Part shown: piece after piece, positions 51,720 through 61,410 of the stretch
Position numbering within the stretch: the stretch's first letter is position 1
Layout: the number at the start of each line of letters is the position of its first letter
Assembly: GCF_004137245.1 (NCBI RefSeq)
Contig: NZ_SDWS01000001.1
Span: forward strand, 372,001 to 436,000
Reading direction: 5' to 3'
Source of the DNA: Nocardioides glacieisoli
GTDB lineage: Bacteria > Actinomycetota > Actinomycetes > Propionibacteriales > Nocardioidaceae
Length of the DNA stretch: 64,000 nucleotides
Notes under the pieces: model-generated
What the model was told of the DNA's origin: nothing
The model's input: the letters and a program-made list of their open reading frames with translations, nothing else
The model's database searches: none
Made by a program: the position numbers and the translations under genes

Positions 51720-52568
51720 TCACCCCAGGGTCAGCTGGGCGACGACGCGGTCCTCGACCTCCGTCCCGGTGAGGTCGACGCTCCACTCCTCGGGGCTCGT
51801 CTCCTGCCCGCACGGCACCAGCTGCTCCGCGGGCGGCTTCCCGCACGCGAGCGACAGCAGGCCGGGGCCGCGTACGACCCGGGTCTCGCTGCGGGAGCGG
51901 GGTGCGTAGGCGGCATCCATCCCGGGCGCCGCGAGTGCCCGCCCGGTCACGGAGTCGCTGAACACGATGGCGCCCGTGAGCCGATAGCTGACCTGCACGT
52001 CGGTGGCCGCGTCGAGGGCGTACGTCGCCCCGCGGCCGGTGATGCGGTCGGGTCCGGCGACCACCTCGCCGTCGGCGAGCACGATCACCGCGCTCGCCGT
52101 GATTTCCTCCGCTCCCGCGAGCTCCGGGAGGTCGAGCCGGAGGCGGTCGATCGGTTCGGCAGCGACGATCCACTGCGTCGCCTCGACGTCGCCGTTCGCC
52201 ATCACGCTCAGGTCGACGTACGACTCACCCGCCCCGATCAGCACGGGTGGCGGGCTCGTGAGCACCGCGCGAGGGCCGGCCTCTGGCGACGGTTCGTCGC
52301 CCGCCAGCATGGACACGAGTCCGACGCCGGCGACGAGTGCCACCACCAGGCCCAGCACGCTGGCCGCGACGACCTTGCGGGTGGTGGACCGCGCCGGTGA
52401 TGAGGCCTCGGGCGCGGGGCGCTGCTCGTGCGGGACCTCCCGCGGTTCGGGCTGGACCTCGGGCTGGACCGGGGGCTGCACCTCGGGAACCCGCTCCTGC
52501 CTGGGCACTGCCCGGGGCGCGGGGACCAGCACGGTGGGCAGTCGCTTCTGGTAGCCCTTCTTGGTCAT
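51720..52568 (-). CDS. Proline-rich single-pass membrane protein in the sortase operon
   Basis: 282 residues from ATG 52568. A cytoplasmic Pro/Glu/Gln-rich N-terminus (residues 14-60, with PVQPEVQPEPREVP) leads to one membrane helix (about 68-90, VVAASVLGLVVALVAGVGLVSM), then an outside beta-rich domain with two cysteines near the end (SLACGK and LVPCGQE). No named family recognised. It is directly downstream of the sortase (ATGA overlap, 52565-52568). Confidence 0.75.
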   Translation of the reverse strand: MTKKGYQKRLPTVLVPAPRAVPRQERVPEVQPPVQPEVQPEPREVPHEQRPAPEASSPARSTTRKVVAASVLGLVVALVAGVGLVSMLAGDEPSPEAGPRAVLTSPPPVLIGAGESYVDLSVMANGDVEATQWIVAAEPIDRLRLDLPELAGAEEITASAVIVLADGEVVAGPDRITGRGATYALDAATDVQVSYRLTGAIVFSDSVTGRALAAPGMDAAYAPRSRSETRVVRGPGLLSLACGKPPAEQLVPCGQETSPEEWSVDLTGTEVEDRVVAQLTLG

Positions 52569-53215
52569 GGCGGGTCCACCGGCAAGGCCGTCACCACCGC
52601 CAGGTTCTGGTAACCGCCTCGCGCCGCGTCGTACGGTGGCGCGCACGTCACCAGCGTGAGGCGAGCCTCGCCCGAGACGTCGAAGATCCACGCCTCGTCC
52701 GCGAGGTCGCCCTGCGGCACGAGTCGCCGCGAGCGCATCACGTACGTGCGGCTCAGGGTCCTCGACTGCACGCGGATCCGTGCGCCCGCCGTGGCGGTGA
52801 GCAGCTCGGCGAAGGGTCCGAGACCCTGGGTCGTCGAGTCCACGTGGGCCGCGACCAGCACGGAGCCGAAGGGGTCGCCCAGGCGGGACCCGCCCCGCCA
52901 CCAGCCGGCGACCCGGATGTCGTCGGGCACGTCGAGCAGGCCGTCCGCCGTCGTTCCGACGGCAGCGATCGACACCGAGCGGCCGCTGGGGAGGGTCGCG
53001 CGCAGCGGTGCCTCGGCGGCCGGGGCCGACGGAGCGCGGCGGGCGGGAGCGACCGGCGATGCTGGCGGCCGGTCCCCGCCCCGCCCCTCGGCGGGGTCGG
53101 GGGTCGGATCTGCGCGGGACGGTGTGACCTGCGGCTGCACCTGTTCGGCGCACCCCCAGGTCGAGGTGAGCAGGGTGACGGCGACGCCCGCCGCCACCGT
53201 CGCGCACGGCCTCAT
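52565..53215 (-). CDS. Class F sortase
   Basis: 216 residues from ATG 53215. N-terminal signal with a possible lipobox (TSTWGC), a Pro/Ala-rich linker to about residue 70, then the sortase beta-barrel. The catalytic histidine is in VLVAAHVDS and the cysteine in LTLVTCAPPYD; an arginine follows (DAARGGYQNLAVV). This arrangement is typical of class F sortases of actinobacteria. It starts inside the stop of the DUF4397 gene and overlaps the next gene, so three genes form one operon. Its substrate is not evident. Confidence 0.85.
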   Translation of the reverse strand: MRPCATVAAGVAVTLLTSTWGCAEQVQPQVTPSRADPTPDPAEGRGGDRPPASPVAPARRAPSAPAAEAPLRATLPSGRSVSIAAVGTTADGLLDVPDDIRVAGWWRGGSRLGDPFGSVLVAAHVDSTTQGLGPFAELLTATAGARIRVQSRTLSRTYVMRSRRLVPQGDLADEAWIFDVSGEARLTLVTCAPPYDAARGGYQNLAVVTALPVDPP

Positions 53216-54078
53216 CCCGGCGTGCGACGCGGCGGACGGTGCCCGCGCCGGCGGGGAGGAAGAAGAAGGGCTGCGCCCACGACGACCAGGGCGGCTGCCG
53301 CGAACGGGAGACGTCCGGATCCCTCCGGTCCCGGTCCCGGGATCTCCGTCACCGGCGCGGTGGCGAGCCCGGCCGATCCGGTGTCGATCCGCGAGGGGCG
53401 CACGCTTCCGTCCGGAGCCAGCGTGGTGGTGTGCGAGATGACGTTCATCGATCCGTCGCGCGGGTTGCCGTAGGCGTAGATCATCGAGAGCGTGCTCGCC
53501 TCCAGCGTCACGTCGAGCGGACCGAGGATCGGGTCCGCCGTCGTGCCGGACGGCAGCAGGGCGACCTCGATGGTGCCCGCGGGCACGTCGGCGTCGGCGA
53601 ACTCGCCGTTCGCGATGTTGGTGAAGACCGTCTTCCCGTCGACCTCGACGTCTGCCGGTGCGACCGTGGCGGTGTGGGCCAGCATGACCCGCGCCTTGTC
53701 CGGACCGATGGGACCGGTCGGGGCGAGGTAGGAGCTGATGACCGGGTCGCCGCCGACCTCGGCCGGGAGGTGCAGCACCACGTCGCTGGTGTCGCCCGCC
53801 GCCACGTCGAGCGTCGACTCGACCGTGAGGTCGCCACCCTCGAACACGACGTCGTGGGTGCCGGGGGCGAGCTCGAACGGTCCGAGCACCGCACCGACCG
53901 CCGCGCTCCTCGCCACCTTGCGCCCGTCGACCCAGACGCCGACGTCCGCACCGGGCACGGCCTGGATGAGCGTGACCATCGCGGGTCGCGGAGCGGCAGC
54001 CTCGGACCCGGCCGCCGAGAGGCCGAGACCCAGGCCGAGCATGAGCACCGCCGCCACCAGGAGAACAAGTCGTCGCAT
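53212..54078 (-). CDS. DUF4397-domain secreted protein with C-terminal anchor
   Basis: 288 residues from ATG 54078. Signal peptide to about residue 28 (LGLGLSAAGSEAAAP), then two DUF4397-like beta repeats (VTLIQAVPGADVGVWVDGRKVA and KARVMLAHTATVAPADVEVDGKTVF). The C-terminus has a hydrophobic segment (LPFAAAALVVVGAALLLP) and a basic tail, as in sortase substrates, but no LPxTG; the residues before it are GSGRLPF. It is the natural candidate substrate of the adjacent sortase (inference). Confidence 0.82.
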   Translation of the reverse strand: MRRLVLLVAAVLMLGLGLGLSAAGSEAAAPRPAMVTLIQAVPGADVGVWVDGRKVARSAAVGAVLGPFELAPGTHDVVFEGGDLTVESTLDVAAGDTSDVVLHLPAEVGGDPVISSYLAPTGPIGPDKARVMLAHTATVAPADVEVDGKTVFTNIANGEFADADVPAGTIEVALLPSGTTADPILGPLDVTLEASTLSMIYAYGNPRDGSMNVISHTTTLAPDGSVRPSRIDTGSAGLATAPVTEIPGPGPEGSGRLPFAAAALVVVGAALLLPPRRRGHRPPRRTPG

Positions 54079-54209
54079 GTCGTCCAACCCCCGTAAAGCG
54101 CCCCCTGACGGGGACTCCACCTCACTGTGCGCACCTGCCCGGCCCGGGCTCAACCCCGATTTGCGGTACGCCGGACGAGGCGCCCCGCCCCCGTGGGTAG
54201 GTTTCCAGC

Positions 54210-55103
54210 GTGGACGTCGACCTCCAGCTCGAGCGCTACCTCGCCCGCATCGGCCTGACCGACCGGCCGCCGGCCACGATCGGGGGACTGCGCGAGCTGC
54301 ACCGCGCCCACGTGGCTCGCATCCCCTACGACAACCTGTCGATCTTCCTCGGCAGGCCGGACCCGATCGACGCGCCCGCCTCGGTCGAACGGGTCGTCGG
54401 CGGACGGCGCCTGGGTTACTGCTTCCACCAGAATACGGCGCTGGAGTGGTTGCTGACCCAGCTCGGCTTCTCCGTCAGCCGTCGCCACGGTCACGTGTGG
54501 GCTCGCCCCGAGCACCAGCTCGGCACCGAGCTCAACCACCTCGTCCTCGTCGTCTCCGGCCTCGCGACCGACGACAATCCGGGCGGGCACTGGTGGGCCG
54601 ACGCGGGGATGGGGGAGGGCTTCGCCGAGCCGCTGCCTCTGGTGCGCGGCACCCACGTCGTTGACGGCTGGTCCTTCGGCATCGGTGCCGGCTACGGCGC
54701 GCAGGCCGCGGGACGCCCCACCGGACCGGCCGCCTGGACCTACGACCACCTGCCCGGCGGCGTGCTCCGCGGCGTGGTGGTCACCTCGCGCGACCACTCG
54801 GCCGGGGCCATCGCCGAGTCACACCGCTTCCGCAGCACCTCGCCCGAGTCGCCCTTCCTCCGGACGGTGGTCGCCCAACGGATCGACGGACCCGTGCAGC
54901 GGTGCGTCCGCGGCCTCGTGCACCAGGCCTGGACGTCGGACGTCCGCGAGCAGCGGGACCTGACGTCGTACGACGAGTGGCGGGGCGCGCTGGCCGACGA
55001 CCTCCTGCTGCCGGTGGACGACGTCACCCCCGACGAGTGGTCGTCGCTGTGGGACCGCACCCTGACCGCGCACCGGGCCTGGGACGAGGCGGGACGGCCG
55101 TGA
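54210..55103 (+). CDS. nat: Arylamine N-acetyltransferase
   Basis: 297 residues from GTG 54210, family length about 280. It transfers acetyl from acetyl-CoA to arylamines or hydrazides. N-terminal HVARIPYDNLSIFLG is the family start. The catalytic triad is C71 (LGYCFHQN, instead of the usual GGYCFE), H110 (ELNHLVLVV) and D131 (WWADAGMGEG). All three residues are present. It overlaps the GNAT gene (GTGA at 55100-55103). Confidence 0.9.
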   Translation: MDVDLQLERYLARIGLTDRPPATIGGLRELHRAHVARIPYDNLSIFLGRPDPIDAPASVERVVGGRRLGYCFHQNTALEWLLTQLGFSVSRRHGHVWARPEHQLGTELNHLVLVVSGLATDDNPGGHWWADAGMGEGFAEPLPLVRGTHVVDGWSFGIGAGYGAQAAGRPTGPAAWTYDHLPGGVLRGVVVTSRDHSAGAIAESHRFRSTSPESPFLRTVVAQRIDGPVQRCVRGLVHQAWTSDVREQRDLTSYDEWRGALADDLLLPVDDVTPDEWSSLWDRTLTAHRAWDEAGRP

Positions 55104-55567
55104 TCGAGATGGGCAGTGCGGGCTGGTGCCGCGCCACCGGCGACGACGTCGTGGCGCTGCGCGACCTGGAGCGGGCCGCGAGCCGGCGCGGCCTGGCCCA
55201 CGTCTTCGGCGACCTGCCCTACCCCGACGACGACGTGCTCGCCCGCTGGGTGCTGCTGCTCGACGACCCGGGGGTCGTGGTCGAGGTGGTCGAGGACCGT
55301 GACGGCCTCGTTGCGCTGACGGCCCACGACGGCGCCAGCCTCCGCCACCTCGCGGTGCGGCCCGACCACTGGGGCGCCGGACTGGGACGTGAGGGGTTCC
55401 ACCGCGCCGAGGCCGCCGGTGCGCGGCGCCTGTGGGTGCTCGAGCTCAACACGCGCGCCCGGGCCCTCTACGAGTCACTCGGGTGGGCGCCGAGCGGCGA
55501 CCGCCAGGAGTGCCCGTGGCCGCCGTACCCGACGGAGCTGGAGTACGCCGCTCCGCCCGCTCCCTAG
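55100..55567 (+). CDS. GNAT-family N-acetyltransferase
   Basis: 155 residues from GTG 55100. LRHLAVRPDHWGAGLGREGFHRAEAAGARRLWVLELNTRARALYESLGWAPSG follows the GNAT core (motif A R/Q-x-x-G-x-G/A as HWGAGLG, then LYESLGW). Substrate unknown. Coupled to the arylamine N-acetyltransferase gene by overlap; a functional link is possible but unproven. Confidence 0.85.
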   Translation: MIEMGSAGWCRATGDDVVALRDLERAASRRGLAHVFGDLPYPDDDVLARWVLLLDDPGVVVEVVEDRDGLVALTAHDGASLRHLAVRPDHWGAGLGREGFHRAEAAGARRLWVLELNTRARALYESLGWAPSGDRQECPWPPYPTELEYAAPPAP

Positions 55568-55576
55568 GATCAGGGG

Positions 55577-56470
55577 ATGGCCGACCCGCTGCTGGAGATC
55601 GCCGACGACCTCTACGCCCTGCCGCTCGGGGACTTCACGCCCGCTCGTGACGCCCTGGCCAAGGAGCACAAGGCCGACAAGGACCTCGCGGCCGGGATCA
55701 AGGGGCTGCGCAAGGCGTCGGTCACGGCCTGGGTGCTCAACCTGCTCGTGCGCCGCGACCCCGACCAGGTCGACCAGGTCCTCGCCGTCGGGGAAGCGCT
55801 GCGGGACGCCCAGGAGAACCTCGACGCCACCCAGCTGCGCGAATTCACCAAGCAGCGGCGCCAGCTGACCGCCTCGGTGACGACGAAGGCCCGCCGGCTG
55901 GCCAGGGCGGAGGGTGTGAGGACCACAGAATCCGTCGGCGACCAGATCGAGGCGACCCTGACGGCAGCGATGCTCGAGCCCGATGCCGCGAAGGCCGTCC
56001 GGAGCGGGTTGCTGGTCACGTCGCTGTCGGCCACGGGGCTCGGTGACCTCGACCTCAGCGGCGCGGTCGCGCTTCCCGAGGCGCTCGGCTTCAGCGCGAC
56101 CGCCCGCCCCACCGCGGAGCCCGACCCGACGCAGCGGCCCCGGCTCACCGTCGTACCCGACCCGGATGCCGACGTGAAGGCCCGCAAGGCCGCCGACGAG
56201 CGGCTGGCCGATGCCCGCGCCGCGCTCGGCGTCGCGGAGAAGGAGCAGCGCGGCGCGCGTCGTGCGGTGGAGAAGCTCCGCGCGAAGACGCTGCAGCTGC
56301 AGTCCGAGCTCGACGAGCTCCGCAGCCGGATCGCGACGCTCGAGGCGGAGGTCGAGGAGGTCGACGACGAGCTCGGCGAGGCCGAGGCGGTGGAGGCCGA
56401 GGCGCAGGAGACCGTGGACGAGGCCCAGGGCGAGGTGGACGCGGCCAAGGCCGCGCGGGAGAAGCTCTAG
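55577..56470 (+). CDS. Coiled-coil hypothetical protein
   Basis: 297 residues. The N-terminal half is helical (LPLGDFTPARDALAKEHKADKDLAAGIKGLRKASVTAW) and the C-terminal third (about 205-297) is a charged coiled coil rich in E, A, R and V. No known domain recognised. Its stop TAG (56468-56470) falls within the target duplication of the IS481 insertion, whose terminal repeat begins at 56472, so the insertion left the gene intact. Confidence 0.78.
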   Translation: MADPLLEIADDLYALPLGDFTPARDALAKEHKADKDLAAGIKGLRKASVTAWVLNLLVRRDPDQVDQVLAVGEALRDAQENLDATQLREFTKQRRQLTASVTTKARRLARAEGVRTTESVGDQIEATLTAAMLEPDAAKAVRSGLLVTSLSATGLGDLDLSGAVALPEALGFSATARPTAEPDPTQRPRLTVVPDPDADVKARKAADERLADARAALGVAEKEQRGARRAVEKLRAKTLQLQSELDELRSRIATLEAEVEEVDDELGEAEAVEAEAQETVDEAQGEVDAAKAAREKL

Positions 56471-57492
56471 GTGTTCTGTCCGGGCACGTTAGGCACTAGG
56501 TCGATGGGTGACTTGCCCTTGAGTGAGGTGTGTCCGCGGTGGTGATTGTAGAAGTGGAGCCAGGCTGGGTAGCTGGCCAATCGTTCGGTTTCTGAGCGGT
56601 ACTCGACGGCGTAGGCCCATTCCTCGAGCAGGGTGCGGTTGAAGCGTTCGACCTTGCCATTCGTCTGCGGCCGGTAGGGACGGGTCCGGCGGTGCTTGAT
56701 CCGTTGCCCGGTCAAGGTTTTGGCCCACAGTCGTGAGCGGTAGCAGGCGCCGTTGTCGGTCAGCACGGCGCGCACGGTGATGCCGTGTCGGGCGAACCAG
56801 GCGCGGGCTCGTCGCCAGAACCCCACCGCGGTTTCCTTGCGTTCATCAGCGTGGATCTCGGAGTAGGCGAGCCGTGAGTGGTCATCGACCGCGTGGTGCA
56901 GGTAGGCGTAGCCGCGAGAGCCTGGCGCGCCGGCGCGAGCGGCCCGTTGGCGCACGACTTTGGCGTGGTGGTCCTGGGTCGAGCCTCGACCGTGGACCCG
57001 CCAGCCGCCGCCGTCAGGGATCTTCCCGAGCTTCTTGATATCGACGTGGACCAGGTCACCTGGCGCCTCGTGCAGGTAGTGATTCGCCTTGGCCCTGGCC
57101 CACTTGATCCGGGTCCCGGTGGCCGGGTCGGTCCACTTCAGCCGCGGGCACCGGTACCGCTGGAGGATCTTGTGGACCGTCGAAGGGTTCAGACCGAGGT
57201 GGTAGGCGATCCGGGCCGGTCCCCACCTGCGGCTGACGCGCAGCCCGAGGATCCGTCGTTCGGTCCGCTGGGTCAGCTGATGCGGGCAGCGGTGCGGTCG
57301 CGATGAGCGGTCGCGCATGCCAGTGGCGCCCAGGAGCCGATAGCGGTCGGCCCAGCGGCGTGCGGTGGTGACACTCACCGAGAACCGTTCGGCAGCACGA
57401 GCCAGCGTCCAGCCCTTGTCGACCACCAGCCGAGCCAGCTTCACCCGCCCGGCTGGCGTGAGAGTCGCGTTCGGATGGGTAGCGTGCGTCAT
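56467..57492 (-). CDS. IS481-family transposase
   Basis: 341 residues from ATG 57492. The N-terminal helix-turn-helix (LARAAERFSVSVTTARRWADRY and STVHKILQRY) is followed by a DDE integrase core: the first Asp in LVHVDIKKLG, the second in VLTDNGACY, and the Glu in TNGKVERFNRTLLEEW. All three residues are intact, so the gene looks functional. Its stop codon TAG lies outside the element, in the duplicated TCTAGG target, on the opposite strand to the host gene stop in the same CTAG. Confidence 0.93.
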   Translation of the reverse strand: MTHATHPNATLTPAGRVKLARLVVDKGWTLARAAERFSVSVTTARRWADRYRLLGATGMRDRSSRPHRCPHQLTQRTERRILGLRVSRRWGPARIAYHLGLNPSTVHKILQRYRCPRLKWTDPATGTRIKWARAKANHYLHEAPGDLVHVDIKKLGKIPDGGGWRVHGRGSTQDHHAKVVRQRAARAGAPGSRGYAYLHHAVDDHSRLAYSEIHADERKETAVGFWRRARAWFARHGITVRAVLTDNGACYRSRLWAKTLTGQRIKHRRTRPYRPQTNGKVERFNRTLLEEWAYAVEYRSETERLASYPAWLHFYNHHRGHTSLKGKSPIDLVPNVPGQNT

Positions 57493-57602
57493 CGAAGACC
57501 TCCGAGTCTTGAGGAGTGGTTGCGTGGTAGCTCCACACCTCACTCGGAGGTCTTCGTCATCGCCAAACAGAAACGCCGTACCTAACGTCCGTGGTCAGAA
57601 CA
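56472..57602 (-). mobile_element. IS481-family insertion sequence, 1131 bp
   Basis: Bounded by imperfect 25-base inverted repeats, TGTTCTGTCC... at 56472 and TGTTCTGACC... on the minus strand from 57602, identical at 20 of 25 positions and both containing ACGTTAGG. One intact transposase fills the element. It landed at the junction of the coiled-coil gene stop and the GGTCTCGATACG-type repeat at 57606. High terminal-repeat identity and an exact target duplication suggest a fairly recent insertion. Confidence 0.92.
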
Positions 57603-57605
57603 TCT

Positions 57606-57652
57606 AGGTCTCGATACGTCCGCTCGCTGGCGCTCGCGGGCTACTCGACCAC

Positions 57653-57654
<2 letters not shown>
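57606..57654. repeat. GGTCTCGATACG-type intergenic repeat, next to the IS
   Basis: Reads AGGTCTCGATACGTCCGCTC, then GCTGGCGCTCGCGGGC, then TACTCGACCACCT. It matches 15812-15857 inverted. The first three bases are shared with the IS target duplication, so the IS sits at its exact edge. The glpK stop (57653) lies within it. Confidence 0.8.
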
Positions 57655-59121
<1,467 letters not shown>

Positions 59122-59125
<4 letters not shown>

Positions 59126-59961
59126 GCCTGCTCCCCACGGATGATGGCGAGGATCCGGCGGTCGATCCACTCGGGTCGCGCACCGGGGCCGACCCGCATC
59201 TCGTAGTTCTCCGAGCCGACCCACATGTGGAAGCTGTCCTTGCCGTCGCCCTTCGCGAGCGCCTCCAGCTCCATCATCAGCGTGTCGTCGACCGGCACCT
59301 TCTCCTCGTCGGTCGAGGCCGTGAGGTAGAGCTCGTTGAGGTCGACCAGCCGGGCAAGCTCGGTGACGGGGTCGGCGTGGTCGTCGACGCGCAGGTCGAC
59401 CGCGACGTCGTCGTGGCCTCCGTAGCCGGCCCCGTCCCGCACGACGAGCACGGCCGCGGACTGCCGGCCGCGGCTGTCACCCCCGGCGGCGTCACCGGCG
59501 GCGAGGGCAGCGAGCAGGCGTCGCTCGAGCGAGAGGTCGGGAGCGCCCTGCCACGCCAGCTCCATCGCCTCCACGACCTCGGGGCCGGTGAGGATGTTGC
59601 CCTGAATGGCGTATCCGCCGCGCTCGCCGCCGCGGCCGGTGACGCCGCCGGCCCACGCGAAGCACTCGGAGCCGGTGTACGTCGCTGCGTTGCCGTCGGA
59701 GTCGACGATGCCGGCCTGTCGGTGCTCGCGACCGTCGTCGTCCTCGACCAGCCGGTCGAGCGCGACCTGCGCGGTGGCGCCGTCGTCGAGGTGGGCGAGC
59801 CCGAGGTACTTGTAGCCGATGTTCGCATCGGCCTGGGTGGCGATCGCGCCGACCCCGGCCGCAGCGGCCGGCACCGCCGATCCCACCGCCAGGAACTTCG
59901 AGGCGACCGCGACGCCCCAGGAGTCGCCGTCGTCGGACCTGGCCACGATCGAGAACGTCAT
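59122..59961 (-). CDS. DUF1028 (Ntn-hydrolase-like) protein
   Basis: 279 residues from ATG 59961. The N-terminus MTFSIVARSDDGDSWGVAVASKFLAVGSAVPAAAAGVGAIATQA is typical of DUF1028, a family with an Ntn-hydrolase-like fold. A C-terminal segment (SFHMWVGSENYEMR) carries a putative peptidoglycan-binding-like or NERD-free extension of unknown role. The function of DUF1028 is not established. Overlaps glpK by four bases. Confidence 0.85.
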
Positions 59962-60014
59962 GGGCCGAACATATCGGGGAGCGCGCCGTCGCAACCCCGT
60001 CCTAGGGTGGGCCC

Positions 60015-61259
60015 GTGCTCAACCGTCTCGGATTCCCCAGCATCGGCGAGCACCGACGCTTCGTCGCGGCGATCGTCGCCGACACCGTCGGCAGTGGCCT
60101 CTTCATGCCGATCACGTTGCTCTACTTCCTCGCGATGACCGACCTGTCGCTGGTGCAGATCGGGACGGCGCTGTCGGTCTCGGCGCTGCTGAGCATGCCG
60201 GCGTCCTTCGTGATCGGCACGATGGTCGACCGCTTCGGCCCGCGCCGGATGATGCTCGTCGGCAACCTCCTCCAGGCAGCCGGCATGGCGGCCTACATCT
60301 GGGCGGACTCGCTCCTCGCGGTGGCGCTGTGGACGGCCCTGCTCAACCTCGGCCGCCAGTCGTTCTGGGGCTCCTTCGGCAACGTCGTCACGGCCATCTC
60401 GGCGCCGGGGGAGCGCGAGGTCTGGTTCGGGTTCCTCCAGGCGGTGCGCAACCTCGGCTTCTCCGTCGGCGGGGTGCTGGCCGGCGTCGCCCTCCAGATC
60501 GGCACCGACACGGCGTACGTGTCCGTCGTCGTCGTCAACGCCGCCACGTTCGTGCTGGCCTTCGTGCTGCTCCTCGACGTGCCCGACCACCGGGTCGCCC
60601 ACGACGAGGACGCACCCGTCGAGGGCTGGGGCGTCGTGCTGCGCGACCGGGCCTACCTCCGACTCGTGGTCGGCCAGTTCGGCTTCGTGGTCGGGATGAT
60701 GGTGCTCAACTTCGCGCTGCCGGTCTACGTCGCCGAGACGATCGACCTGCCGGGGTGGGTGGTCGGCGCGATCTTCACGCTCAACACCGCGCTCGTGGGG
60801 CTCGGGCAGGGACTTGTCGTGCGCCGCATGACCGGGCAGGTGCGCGGTCGGATGATGGGCCTGGCCCAGCTGGTGTTCGCCGCGGGCTACCTGATGTTCG
60901 TCGCCGCCGGCTTCCTGCCCGTCTGGCTGGCGATCGTGGTGATGCTCGCCGGCGCCGCCGTCTACACCGGCGGCGAGCTGGTCGGGGGTCCCGTCTTCAG
61001 CGCGACGGCCGCGGAGGCCGCGCCCGCCCACCTCCGGGGGCGCTACCTCGGGCTGTTCCAGCTCAGCTGGGGCATCGGCGGTGCGGTCACGCCGATCGCC
61101 TTCACGTGGCTGCTCGCCCACGGGCAGACCAGCCTGTGGTGGGTGCTCACGGTGGTCGCGCTCGCCTCGGCGGCGTACCTCCGGACGCTCCCGCGCGTCC
61201 TCCCCGCCGCCGCGCTGCGGGTCACCGACCGGGCGGAGCCGGTGCCGGCTTCGGACTGA
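60015..61259 (+). CDS. Major facilitator superfamily transporter
   Basis: 414 residues from GTG 60015 with 12 membrane helices. The helix 2-3 loop carries the MFS A-motif in the form GTMVDRFGPRRMMLVG. It is a secondary transporter, probably a drug or metabolite efflux protein, but the substrate cannot be told. Stand-alone and divergent from the DUF1028 gene. A pair of 53-bp palindromes starts one base after the stop. Confidence 0.9.
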   Translation: MLNRLGFPSIGEHRRFVAAIVADTVGSGLFMPITLLYFLAMTDLSLVQIGTALSVSALLSMPASFVIGTMVDRFGPRRMMLVGNLLQAAGMAAYIWADSLLAVALWTALLNLGRQSFWGSFGNVVTAISAPGEREVWFGFLQAVRNLGFSVGGVLAGVALQIGTDTAYVSVVVVNAATFVLAFVLLLDVPDHRVAHDEDAPVEGWGVVLRDRAYLRLVVGQFGFVVGMMVLNFALPVYVAETIDLPGWVVGAIFTLNTALVGLGQGLVVRRMTGQVRGRMMGLAQLVFAAGYLMFVAAGFLPVWLAIVVMLAGAAVYTGGELVGGPVFSATAAEAAPAHLRGRYLGLFQLSWGIGGAVTPIAFTWLLAHGQTSLWWVLTVVALASAAYLRTLPRVLPAAALRVTDRAEPVPASD

Positions 61260-61260
61260 G

Positions 61261-61386
61261 GGTGGCGGCAGATCGCACGTCGGCCCGCTCGGCGGTTGCG
61301 ATGTGCCGCCACCTCCGACGGCGTACGTCCGGGGGTGGCGGCAGATCGCGTTGCTGAGGCACACGCCGATGCAATGTGCCGCCACT
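61261..61386. repeat. Pair of 53-bp imperfect palindromes (family A, copies 5 and 6)
   Basis: Copies at 61261-61313 and 61334-61386, start-to-start 73 bp, 20-bp spacer. Arms GGTGGCGGCAGATCGC and GCGATGTGCCGCCACC (copy 6: GCAATGTGCCGCCACT). Same orientation as the pair at 2030. Located between the convergent MFS and phosphofructokinase genes, one base after the MFS stop. Confidence 0.9.
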
Positions 61387-61410
61387 CCCGGTGGCGGCCC
61401 GCGACCCGCG

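Larger units (their letters stand above)
56466..57608. repeat. Target site duplication TCTAGG flanking the IS481-family element
   Basis: TCTAGG occurs directly at both ends (56466-56471 and 57603-57608). It fits NCTAGN, the reported 6-bp target of Bordetella IS481 (from memory). The two copies mark the exact borders of the insertion. Confidence 0.85.

Noticed and set aside
61387..61410. GGTGGCGGCCC just after copy 6 as a further repeat
   Set aside because: Only the first nine bases match and the spacing does not fit the 37-bp period; at most a decayed arm.
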